Part shown: piece after piece, positions 11,664-22,714 of the stretch
How the letters are laid out: each line of letters starts with the position of its first letter
Position numbering within the stretch: position 1 is the first letter of the stretch
Translations under genes and position numbers: made by a program
The notes under the pieces: model-generated
Told to the model about the DNA's origin: nothing
Seen by the model: only the letters and a program-made list of their open reading frames with translations
Databases searched by the model: none
NCBI RefSeq assembly: GCF_050003625.1
Contig: NC_134397.1
Location: forward strand, 65,880,669-65,944,668
Source: Haematobia irritans
Taxonomy: Eukaryota; Arthropoda; Insecta; Diptera; Muscidae
DNA: 64,000 bases
Direction: 5' to 3'

Positions 11664-13320
11664 GTATACCCTGCACCACACTGTGGAACAGGGTATTATA
11701 AGTTAGTGCATATGTTTGCAACACCTAGAAGGAGACGAGATAGACACATGGTGTCTTTGGCAAAAATGCTCAGGGTGGCCTCCTGAGTCGATATAGCCAT
11801 GTCCGTCTGTCCGTGAACACATTTTTGTAATCAAAGTCTAGGTCGCAGTTTTAGTCCAATCGACTTCAAATTTGGCACAAGTATGTGTGTTGGCTCGGAA
11901 TAGAACCCTATTGATTTTGGTTCAGATTTAGATATAGCTCCCATATATATCGTTCGCCCGATTTACACTCATATGACCATAGTGGCCAATCGTTTACTCC
12001 GATTTAATTGAAATTTTGCACAGGGAGTAGAATTAGCATTGTAGCTATGCGTTCCAAATTTGGTTGAAATCGGTTCAGATTTAGATATATCTCCCATATA
12101 TAGCTTTCGCCCGATTTACACTCATATGACCACAGAGGCCAATTTTTAACTCCGATTTAGTTCACTCAAAAAAAAGTGAACTCTCTAGTGAACTCAAAGT
12201 CTAGGTCGCAGTTTTAGTCGATTACTTCAAATTTGGCACAAGTATGTGTGTTGGCTCAGAATAGAACCCTATTGATTTTGGAAGAAGTCGGTTCAGATTT
12301 AGATATAGCTCCCATATATATCGTTCGCCCGATTTACACTCATATGACCATAGTGGACAATCGTTTACTCCGATTTAATTGAAATTTTGCACATGGAGTA
12401 GAATTAGCATTGTAGCTATGCGTTCCAAATTTGGTTGAAATCGGTTCAGATTTAGATATATCTCCCATATATAGCTTTCGCCCGATTTACACTCATATGA
12501 CCACAGAGGCCAATTTTTAACTCCGATTTAGTTCACTCAAAAAAAAGTGATCTCTCTATTTCACTAAAGCCAATTTAACTTTATTTTAGTTCATGGAATT
12601 ATTATGTTAGGAGAAAGTTTCCTTTACACTAATAATTTTTTGTGTACGTTAGTTAAATTAACTAAAACCGAGGAAAAAAATATACTCAAATGAAGCATAA
12701 AGATTAACTAAATTCGTGTCCACAAAATAGTTCAGAATTTCTTTAAATTTGTAAATTTTACCACAAATGCGTCCATCATGAAATTCGTATGTCACTAAAG
12801 ACATTCTTGCAATTTTTAACTCCAAGTTTTTCTTTCAAACTACAAAATTTTCTTTAACAAATGGAAAAACTTAGTTATGTCTAATAAATGTTCTTGAATT
12901 TCTTGAAAACTATTTACTTGTTTTTATTACATCAGCGTGATGCCAACGTTTGTAATACTGTTTAGTTCAAATTTTCTACAAATATTAAAAATTTTCTAAA
13001 ATTAACCGAAAGTTTTCTTTCTGGTGGGTTCACTGTTTTTTCAGTGTTGAAATTTTACACAGGGAGTAGAATTAGAATGTAGCTATGGGTGCCAAATTTG
13101 GTTGAAATCGGTTCAGATTTAGATATAACTCCCATATATATGTTTTTCTGATTTCGACAAAAATGGACAAAATACCAACATTTGCCTTATAAAATCGCCA
13201 CTGCTTAGTCGAAAAGTTATAAAACTGGCTCTAATTTTCCTAAACTTTTAATACATATATATCGAGCGATAAATCATAAATAAACTTTTGCGAAGTTTCC
13301 TTAAAATTGCTTCAGTTTAT
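11664..13320. mobile_element. DINE/helentron-like repeat (family 2) with internal duplication and MITE insertion
   Basis: Starts TATACCCTGCACCACACTG with a hairpin-forming start, then CATGTCCGTCTGTCCG, the mini-me/DINE hallmark. About 350 bp (11838-12190) is repeated at 12191-12545. A CAC-type MITE occupies 12534-13046. The 3' end is missing or degraded. Confidence 0.75.
12534..13046. mobile_element. CAC-type MITE inserted in DINE-like repeat
   Basis: Same family as 1164-1680. It is bounded by TT on both sides; the uninterrupted host phrase GATTTAGTTGA is seen at about 28065, so TT is a 2-bp target duplication. Confidence 0.85.
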
Positions 13321-13513
13321 AATCAAGTTTATAATCTTTGCTTCAAAAAAAAATTTATTAAATTTAGGACGCAAATTTAAAGTCGTATATCTTTGAACTA
13401 AGGCAAATTTTCCGTAAAGTAAAGAAACACATTTTTTATTTAAAGAAACTTAAATATTGAATCTTCAAATTTAGGACAAAATGCTTCAAATATAGGCTAA
13501 GACTCATTTTGAA

Positions 13514-13847
13514 GGGAGCCAACGTGGTGCAATTGTTAACATGCCCGCCTTGCATACACAAGGTCGTGGGTTCGATTCCTGCTTCGGCCGAACACCAAAA
13601 AGTTTTTCAGCTGTGGATTATGCTGGTGACATTTCTGAGGGTTTCAAATCTTCTCTAAGTGTTTTCACTGCAATGTGGAACGCCGTTCGGACTCGGCTAT
13701 AGAAAGGAGTCCCTTGCCATTGAGCATAACATGGAATCGGGCAGCACTCAGTGTTAAGAGAGAAATTCACCAATGTGTTATCACAATGGACTGAATAGTC
13801 TAATTGAGCCTGATACATCGGGCTGCCACCTAACCTAACCTAACCTA
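13514..13847 (+). mobile_element. SINE
   Basis: A and B boxes, body and CCTAA tail. A short internal deletion after CAGCTGTGGATTA. Inserted into the AT-rich dispersed repeat (13330-13510 and 13850-14165). Confidence 0.85.
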
Positions 13848-14221
13848 TTTTGAGGATTTAGCATCTTTGGTTTAAAGTTTTTTTTTGGAAATAAGAAAAC
13901 ATTTTGTACGTTGATGCATCCGTTATAATTTGGATTTTTAAAGTGTCATTTGTTTGTACGTGAATAGCTTTATGAATGTACCGCGAAAAGAGAACGAAAA
14001 TTCGATATCTTAATTTTAATTTTATTGATTCTAGATTTAAAGCAACATAGGTCGCTAAAAAATGTCTTTATTTTAAAGAAGCCGCATCTTTGGCTCGGAA
14101 TGAATACCAAAATCCCTAAGGGAAGGTCAAAATCTTTAGATGCAAGTAAACTTTGTTTTGAGTGTACGTTGCCCAGTGGATAGTGTGTGTTTTATTACAT
14201 ACAGAAAAAAGTGTTAAGAAT

Positions 14222-14935
14222 TAGGGCTGTCAGCCGGGATAATCCTGGATGACGGGACGGGATTAATCCCGAATCCAGGGATTTTTCGGAATCCCAAAAA
14301 ACTAATTCCATTTGTTAAATTTGTGGCGTTATAGCATTATTTATTAATAAATTGGAGTCATCGTTCAATGTAAATATGAGGTATACTATAAAAAAACGAA
14401 GAAAACGATAAGATCCTCCTGTGAACAATAAGTTCATATGAAATGGAATTCGTGCCACATAAAATATAAAAGCAATGATAGAAGGTTCGTTGACAATATG
14501 ACAAGATCGCATTTATCTGATAAAAATTTGGATGCCTTGATATTTTTAAGAAGTTACCTAAAACGATGAAGTCCAAAAGGATTAACACAAGTGTACGAAA
14601 ATATACCTAATCTAATCAAAACCCTTAAAATGTCTTGCTAATATGCAATATGAAATTGCTTTTTAATTTATTTTTCACACAATATTTAGTTTTTCTTTTC
14701 TTCATATTGTTGATTTGTTGATTTACATTTATTTTGTTTTGTTGACTTTTTTGTTAATAAAATTGAATTAAACTAAATTGGTTTAATGTACAAGTTTTTG
14801 ACGCTGTAGATTGTTATTACTAAAAATACTTAAAAAATTCTGAAAATTTCGGGATCCCGAAAAAATCCCGGGATTGTCTATTTTGAAATCCCGAATCCCA
14901 GGATTTATAAAAACCGATCGCAAATGACAGCCTTA
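14222..14935. mobile_element. hAT-like MITE
   Basis: Ends TAGGGCTGTCA / TGACAGCCTTA. Flanking 8-mers TTAAGAAT (14214-14221) and CTAAGAAC (14936-14943) agree at 6 of 8, the size expected for hAT. The interior is rich in ATCCCGGGAT-type phrases. A right-end fragment recurs at 50401-50518. Confidence 0.7.
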
Positions 14936-15101
14936 CTAAGAACTAAATAACCCTAGTGGATATGAGGAAACATGCAATTAGCTAGAAAAATTAAAAAAAA
15001 TTGAGTTAGCAAATGTAAAACGATACTGATTTGTCTAAAATTTCGTTAGGGAGGAAAGATAATTTTTTGCGTGTATAGCGCTAAAACATTTTAACAATTT
15101 T

Positions 15102-15600
15102 TATACCCTTCACCGCTACTGTGGTATATGGTATATGTGCATTTGTATGTAACGCCAAGAAGAAAAAGTCAGAGACCCATCGTTTAGTATACCGATCGTC
15201 TTAGAATTAAATTCTGAGTCGATTTAGCGATGTCAGTCCGTATGTCTGTCTGTATATGTATGTAATTTTGTGTGCAAAGTACAGCTCGCAGTTTAAGTAA
15301 GATCGTCTTCAAATTTGGCACAGAGGTTTACATTGGCTCAAAGACAATCGCTATTGATTTTGAAAAAAATTGATTCAGATATCGATATAGCTGCCATATA
15401 TATTTACCACAGATCTGGTCATAATTGACGTATTTATCAACGTATTTTCTCAAAATTTCGGGCAACCAAATATTTTGGGCTTTCATAAGATATGCAAAAT
15501 ATCAGTCAAATTGGTTCATATTTACACCCATATGACCACGGAGGTCAAAATTATTCTCCCATTAACGTTTTTTGCTAAGATAGCAGGATTATTATTCTAA
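15102..15600. mobile_element. DINE-like repeat fragment
   Basis: TATACCCTTCACCGC start, GTCCGTATGTCTGTCTG run and TTCAAATTTGGCACAG internal phrase of family 2. No 3' hairpin found. Confidence 0.6.
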
Positions 15601-15603
15601 CTA

Positions 15604-16542
15604 CACGGATGAAAAAGACTGTTTTTCATATGTTTGGCTATAAACATTATATGTTTGGAACACAAATTTTTAAACACAATATTTTTGAGTGCAAGCATAT
15701 AATGTTCATAAACTAGCATAACATGTTTGGGACATATATGTTAATATGTTAGAACATATTATATTTGGGACATAAAATGTTTGTAAATATAATATGCTTG
15801 GATGCAAACATATATGTGTTTAGTAGCTTGGAGCGCTATTTAACAGGGAGCGGTATTGAATTAAGTTGGTGGTTGTTGCTTGTTATTACAAATTTAACAT
15901 TTTATTTTTCCTTGGGCAATTGATCAGCTTCTTCTTTGATCCTTACAAACTGTGTGGTCCGCTGTTCGAATCCCCGTCCGGCGAAAGGTAAAATTAAAAT
16001 AAAAAAGAATTGAATAATTTCTTGTACAATGTTTGTATTACAGAAAAAGGTGCTAAGAACTAAAAAATATCTTGGAAGTGAGAAAGATGTGGGGGAATAT
16101 ACAATTAGGCAGAAACAAAATTTTGAGCATTCAGGTCGAAAACCTATGTTGTTAGCACCTATATTACCTGTTTATTTTCATAATTCACTATGATTGTAAA
16201 TATATAAATAAATAAATAAAATTTTGAGCACAATATTGTTTGGGAGAATTTTTTAAGCATATAATATTTTTGGGTGCAAAATGCTTCCAAACATATTATA
16301 TGTTCACAAAATAACATATTGTTTTTTGGAAGACAACATTATTGAATTTGGATGCAAAAATACAAAATGTTTGGAACTTAGACTACCCAAACATATATTG
16401 TTTAGACCAATATGCTTTCAAACATATTATATATTGGAAGAGATCAAACATATAAATGTTTGGGCAATACCCAAAAATATATATGCTTGAAGCAAAATAT
16501 GTTTGGGAGTATATGTTACAGAAGCGATTTTTTGTGAGCGTG
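15604..16542. mobile_element. CAC-type MITE, left member of an inverted pair
   Basis: 939 bp, ends CACGGATGAAAAAGAC / GATTTTTTGTGAGCGTG, TA on both sides. The interior is rich in CCAAACATATTATATG-type palindromes and holds a tRNA-like B box (GTTCGAATCCC, about 15963). Confidence 0.85.
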
Positions 16543-16661
16543 TATGTATGCCAGTTTCCTCCATTTGACTCGAACATGAATGCCGAACATCCTTCGGGAA
16601 TCATGCGGAAATTTTTGGAATATTTGTAAAATTACATTATTTCAATTTTTGCTCCCATGTG

Positions 16662-17641
16662 CACCCTCACAAAAAATCGCTTCTGTAACATATACTCCCA
16701 AACATATTTTGCTTCAAGCATATACATTTTTGGGTATTGCCCAAACATGTATATGTTTGATCTCTACCAATATATAATATGTTTGAAAGCATATTGGTCT
16801 AAACAATATATGTTTGGGTAGTCTAAGTTCCAAACATTTCGTATTTTTGCATCCAAATTCAATAATGTTGTCTTCCAAAAAACAATATGTTATTATGTGA
16901 CCATATAATATGTTTGGAAGCATTTTGCACCCACAAATATTATATGCTTAAAAAAAATTCTCCCAAACAATATTGTGCTCAAAATTTTATTTATTTATTT
17001 ATATATTTACAATCATAATGAATTATGAAAATAAACAGGTAATATAGGTGCTAACAACATAGGTTTTCGACCTGAATGCTCAAAATTTTGTTTCTGACCA
17101 ATTGTATATTCCCCGACATCTTTCTCACTTCCACGAGATTTTTTAGTTCTTAGCACCTTTTTCTGTAATACAAACATTGTAGAAGAAATTATTCAATTTT
17201 ATGATTTTTTATTTTATTTTAATTTTACCTTTTGCCGGACGGGGATTCGAACAGCGGACCACACAGTTTGTAAGGATCAAAGAAGTAGCTGATCAATTGC
17301 CCAAGGAAAAATAAAATGTTAATTTTGTAATAACAAGCAACAACCACCAACTTAATTCAATATCGCTCCCTGTTAAATAGCGCTCCAAGCTACTAAACAC
17401 ATATATGTTTATAGGCTATTTCTAAATTAATATATGTTTGCATTCAACCATATTATATTTACAAACATTTTATGTCCCAAACATAATATGTTCTAACATA
17501 TTAACATATATGTCCCAAACATGTTATGCTAGTTTATGAACATTATATGCTTGCACTCAAAAATATTGTGTTTAAAAATTTGTGTTCCAAACATATAATG
17601 TTTATAGCCAAACATATGAAAAACAGTCTTTTTCAACCGTG
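16662..17641. mobile_element. CAC-type MITE, right member of an inverted pair
   Basis: 980 bp, inverted copy of 15604-16542. Bounded by TG on both sides. An unoccupied relative of the target lies at 22596-22710 (junction at 22680), where CCCATGTGGATAG is continuous. Confidence 0.88.
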
Positions 17642-18272
17642 TGGATAGTGTAAAATTCGAAGAATTTATTAAGACGAATAATTTTTATACCCTCCGCCAT
17701 AGGATGGGGGTATATGTATTAACTTTGTCATTCCGTTTGTAACACGTAGAAAAATTGTTCTAAGATCCCATAAAGTATATATATTCTGGATCGTGGTGAA
17801 ATTTGACTCGATAGTTTCCACAGAGAATACATTTAATATTCTATATAAGTGTGTCATCTTGATCTAATATGGCCAAAATAGCCACATTTTACACAAAATT
17901 CTGTGATGATTTCCACATATCGTATTCATATCCTACACACTGTAATGCCAAACTTTCCACAGAATGGTCGAATTTTAAATAAAGCTTCGACTTGTGGAAA
18001 TATAGCCCGAATTAGCCAAATAATATATCACAACCCACAATTGACCACATATCTTGGTGAGATCTACTAACCAATATCCTTGTAAAATCGCCACTGCTGA
18101 GTAGCAAAAATTGTAAATATCAAATTGTCCTACATCTCAAATACATAATTATCGCCCGATAAATCATAAATGCTCTTTTGTACAATTCCATCAAAATTGC
18201 TCTAGCTTTATATTTCCCATATTTTTTTACTAACATTGTGCTTCATCCCAGGGTGTTAGCCAATTTAATTTG

Positions 18273-19798
18273 TATACCCTCCACCATAGGATGGGGGGTA
18301 TATTAACTTTGTCATTCTGTTTGTAACACATCGAAATATTGCTCTAAGACCCCATAAAGTATATATATTCTGGGTCGTGGTGAAATTCTGAGTCGATCTG
18401 AGCATGTCCGTCCGTCCGTCCGTCTGTTGAAATCACGCTAACTTCCGAACGAAACAAGCTATCGACTTGAAACTTGGCACAAGTAGTTGTTATTGATGTA
18501 GGTCGGATGGTATTGCAAATGGGCCATATCGGTCCACTTTTACGTATAGCTCGTACAAACGGACCCCAAATTTGGCTTTCGAGTCCTCTAAGAGAAGCAA
18601 ATTTCATCCGATCCAGCTGAAATTTGGTACATGGTGTCAGCATATGATCTCTAACAACCATGCAAAAATTGGTCCACATCGGTTCATAATTATATATAGC
18701 CCCCATATAAACCGATCCCCCGATTTAGCTTAAGGAGCCTCTAAGAGAAGCAAATTTCATCCGATCCGGCTGAAATTTGGTACATGGTGTGAGTATATAG
18801 CCTCTAACAACCATGCAAAAATTGGTCTACATCGGTCCATAATTATATATAGCCCCCATATAAACCGATCCCCCGATTTGGCTTGTGGAGACTCTAAGGG
18901 AAGCAAATTTCATCCGATCCGGCTGAAATTTGGTACAGGGTGTTAGTATATGGTCTCAAATACCCTTGCAAAAATTGGTCGAAATCGGTCAATAATTATA
19001 TATAGCCCCTATATAAACCGATCCCCAGATTTGACCTCCAGAGCCCCTTGGAAGAGAAAAATTCATCCGATTCGGTTGAAATTTGGTACGTGATGTTAGT
19101 ATATGGTATCCAACACCCATGCAGGAATTGGTTCATATCAGTCCATAGTTATATATAGCCCCCATATAAACCGATACCCATATTTGACCTCCGGTGCCTT
19201 TTGGAGAAGCAAAATTCTTCCGATCTGGCTGAAATTTGGTACGTGGTGGTAGTATATGATATTTAACAACCATGCCAAAAGTGGTCCATATCAGTCCATA
19301 ATCATATATAGCCCCCATATAAACCGATCCCGAGATTTGGTTTTGGAGCCTCTGGGAGGAGCAAATTTCATCCGAGTGAGTTGAAATTTGGTACATTGTG
19401 CTAGTATTATATGGCCGTTAACAACCATGCCTAACTAGGTCCATATCGGTCTATAGTTATATATAGCCCTCAGATAAATCGATCCCCAATCACACAAAAA
19501 TTGGACCATATCAAGTGCATAACCCCCGTATTTTAATTGTGGCTCTCTACGTACCGTGCAAAAAGTCCATATCGATTCGTAATTATTTGTAGACTTAACT
19601 ATACATAACTTTTTTGTCTAATATATACCACGTATGGACTAACTCACAATTTAGAAAACGATGTTAAGAAGTTTTAAGATACCACTACCCAAGTAATTCG
19701 ATTGTGAATGACAGTCTTTCGTAGAAGTTTCTACGCAATCCATGGTGGAGGGTACATAAAATTCGGCCTGGCCGAACTTACGGCCGTATATACTTGTT
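18273..19798. mobile_element. DINE/helentron-like repeat (family 1)
   Basis: Start TATACCCTCCACCATAGG, GTCCGTCCGTCCGTC run, tandem internal units of about 153 bp, 3' palindrome TTCGGCCTGGCCGAA (19762-19776), and end CGTATATACTTGTT. Confidence 0.8.
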
Positions 19799-20194
19799 AA
19801 TTCTAGCGATTTTGTAGAAGTACAAAAAGTTGTCTCCAAATCGTTTCAGATATATTTGTACACGCAAAGAAAAAAAAACGTTTGGAAAACGTGTACCGAA
19901 AACGTTTTTCTTTTGTTAGAGTTTTTTGAATTGCTTCGAAAATTTTAAACTTTTATCACCAAAAAAATTCGTTTGTTACAAAATTTTTGTTTTTTCAATA
20001 AAAAAAGTTATTTTTGAAACAACAACACAGTCCATTTCGTTTATATCAAACAGTGTTCTTTTCTGACTTTAGGGTTTTAATAAGACACATTTTACAGTTC
20101 AAAATTTAATATACTACAATGTAATGTTGAACATTTTTTCGGAATCTTCCGAACATATCTGGAATATATGTAAAAGAAAAACAAAAAAAAACTC

Positions 20195-20276
20195 TGGTCG
20201 TAGCAGGGATCGAACCCACGACCCTTGGCATGCAAGTCGGACGTAGCAACCACTGTACCACGGTGCCAAACTAAAT
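20195..20276 (-). other. tRNA-like sequence (SINE head), not a functional tRNA gene
   Basis: A-box-like GTGGTACAGTGGTTGC and B box GGTCGTGGGTTCGATCCC are present. The acceptor ends do not pair as in a real tRNA. Confidence 0.6.
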
Positions 20277-20390
20277 GTTTGTTTCTGTTAAATAAACTTT
20301 GTTTATTCGGTTCGTGGGCGCCGCAAGCTATGCTATATAAATATAACTTATATGGATATTTATCTATTGATGACCATAACAGGTACATAG

Positions 20391-20457
20391 CTCAGTGGTT
20401 AGTGTGTTGGCTTACAAAGTGCATGGTCCGCGGTTCGATTCTCCGTCCAGGCGAAAG
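20391..20457 (+). other. tRNA-like sequence (SINE head), not a functional tRNA gene
   Basis: TAGCTCAGTGGTTAGTG and GCGGTTCGATTCTCCG. It is followed by a tail shared with 16020-16110 and 24598-24670, as in a dispersed SINE. Confidence 0.6.
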
Positions 20458-20863
20458 CTAAAAACAAATTTTAAAATTTATAAAATCATATACTTTCTTC
20501 TACATTGTTGGTATTACAGGAAAAGGTGTTAAGAACTAAAAAACATCGTGGATGTGAGATAGATGTGAGGGAAAATGCAATTGGAGGGAAATGCAATTTT
20601 TTTTTTTGAGTTTGTCCTTATGAAATTGTTTTTACATCCTGAAAAAGAATAAACGTTTATCACAAAAAGTATATACTTTTCTCCCAAATACAGCGAAAAG
20701 CATATGAGAAACGAACTTTGTTTGTCTAAAATTTCGTTTGGGAGGAAAGAATTATTTTTTTGCGTGTATATGGGAGTTGAGATTGTAACACAAATTTTGG
20801 TCTACATAATGGTGAAGGGTATAACATAGTCGGTCCCGCCCGACTTTAGACTTTACTTACTTA

Positions 20864-22714
20864 TTTAACTCAAAAACTTGTTAGAAAATAAAAAAATTTT
20901 CTTAAGCAACAGACAAAATGTATAATTTTTAATAAATTTTCTTTAACTTTATAAAAAAAGTTATTTGTATTAGTAAAATTTTTTAGTAAAAATTTTCAAA
21001 ATAAACCTACATTTTCTTTCAATGTGGGTTCACTATTTTCGGTGTCAATCCATGTATCCGAACTTACTCATTTTAGAAAATTACGAACACAATTTAAATA
21101 AAATTAACTCTTTAAAAAAATATGAAGTACTTTGAACGAATTTCGAATTTAGTAAAATGTACTTCATTTTTATAAAACATTTTGCCATTTTTAGTTCAAG
21201 TCATTAAGGTAAACAAAAAATAATTAAAATAAGGAAAAATTTACTTTTACTAAAATTAACTAAATTTCATGGACTATGGGCTACAGACATATTCGTCGAC
21301 TTTTTCTGGGACTTCTTTTATAACAAATAAACCCGAATTTACAACAATGATGATGGAAAAATAATTTATTTAAAAATTTATTCTAAAATAAAGCTACATT
21401 TTCATTCATAAAGGTTTAATTTTTATTTGGATGGCAGTCACCAATTTCGTTCCAGAGGAAAGTATTTTTTCTTTGTGCGTAGAAATTTGTGTCCAAATGA
21501 TAAGTTTTAATTTTTTTAACAATCAGATTGAATTATTCAAAACTTTTGTCGGAGCCACAAACTTTCCTCGTTGTGTATGTGTGTGTGTGTTTTTTTTTTT
21601 TCAGTATACCCATCACATTATTTGGGATGGAGACTGAGAAAATAAAGCCAATATTTATGGCACGTTATCAATAGCCAATGACCTCTTAAAAATTGTCAAT
21701 ACTAAATATTTATAAAATAGACGATGATGACCCGAATTCACTTCAAATTGGTTGTGATTTGAATTTGAAATTAAAAGTGAAATGGCGTAGAATTAAAAAA
21801 TGGGAATACAAAAACATTCATTTTTGGAATATTAAGTAAACTATGCGCCTATGTTAAATTCGTGAATTCAAAATGTTAATTCAGTTGATCATTCACGGAA
21901 CTCGAAAATCATCTGTCAGATGTACAAATTACTGACTGACAAGTACATTTAATCATGTCAATTGTTATTGTTAATTCACACGTGATAAACATACACATAT
22001 ATGCGAATGTTAATATGAATTTTATATACAGATTTATTTAAACAATTTAATAACAGTAACCTTGAGGAGTATAAGTCTCAATTCAAAGAAATCTAGCAGC
22101 GTAAGAAATTCTCGAAAAACACCAAATTTTGACACAAATATATGAATGGGAATTTTTGCGATTAAACTGGTTTTAAACTTTCGAATAGAGCAAATATCTA
22201 ATGAGAACTCTTAATAATTATATTTGAGACCCGCAAAGCAAACTTCCAGCGCCGCCAGCATCAAGTTTTTCCACTTTATAATAATGCTTATACGTATTTT
22301 TACACTATGCAATACAAAATGTCACCTCCTCTTAAATAATATTGTGATTTGGAACCAAAAAATCTTACACGCAACAAAAAAAAGTTTAGAAAATGGTTAC
22401 GTTGTCTTTTTTTTTGCAGTTTTTTGAATCTTTTCAAAAAGTCTAACATTCATCACCGAAAAAACCATGTTACAAAATTATTGTTTTTACAAGACAAAAA
22501 TACTTTTTATTTCAAAATCACGGTTCATTTCGTTTATATCAAATCTTATATAAGACACATTTTGAAGTTCGCAGTAAAAATTTAATATAGTAGTTTTTAA
22601 TGCCGAACATCCTTCGGGAACCATGCGAAAATTTTTGGAATATTTGTAAAATTACATTATTTCAATTTTTGCTCCCATGTGGATAGTGTAAAATTCGAAA
22701 AATTTATTAAGACG
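20864..22714. other. Gene-free AT-rich DNA with MITE fragments
   Basis: 20880-21046 looks like a decayed right half of the CAC MITE (GTGGGTTCACTATTTTCGGTG). 22366-22590 resembles 19861-20100. 22596-22714 is the unoccupied relative of the palindrome target. A short (GT)n/T run lies at 21575-21602. No gene recognised. Confidence 0.5.

Larger units (their letters stand above)
19861..20765. mobile_element. CAC-type MITE carrying two divergent tRNA-like cassettes
   Basis: Ends CACGCAAAGAAAAAAAA / ATTTTTTTGCGTG with TA on both sides. Minus-strand cassette 20195-20276 (B box GGTTCGATCCC) and plus-strand cassette 20391-20457 (AGCTCAGTGGTTAG, GGTTCGATTCT). Confidence 0.8.
17687..20863. mobile_element. 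DINE-like family 2 element hosting two nested insertions
   Basis: Starts TATACCCTCCGCC at 17687 and ends after the hairpin phrase AGTCGG..CCCGACT near 20829-20846 with CTTACTTACTT. Its body is interrupted at 18273-19798 by a family 1 element and at 19861-20765 by a tRNA-bearing MITE. Confidence 0.7.

Noticed and set aside
20195..20457. Two functional tRNA genes
   Set aside because: Pol III box sequences are good, but the acceptor stems do not pair and each is followed by a dispersed SINE-type body.
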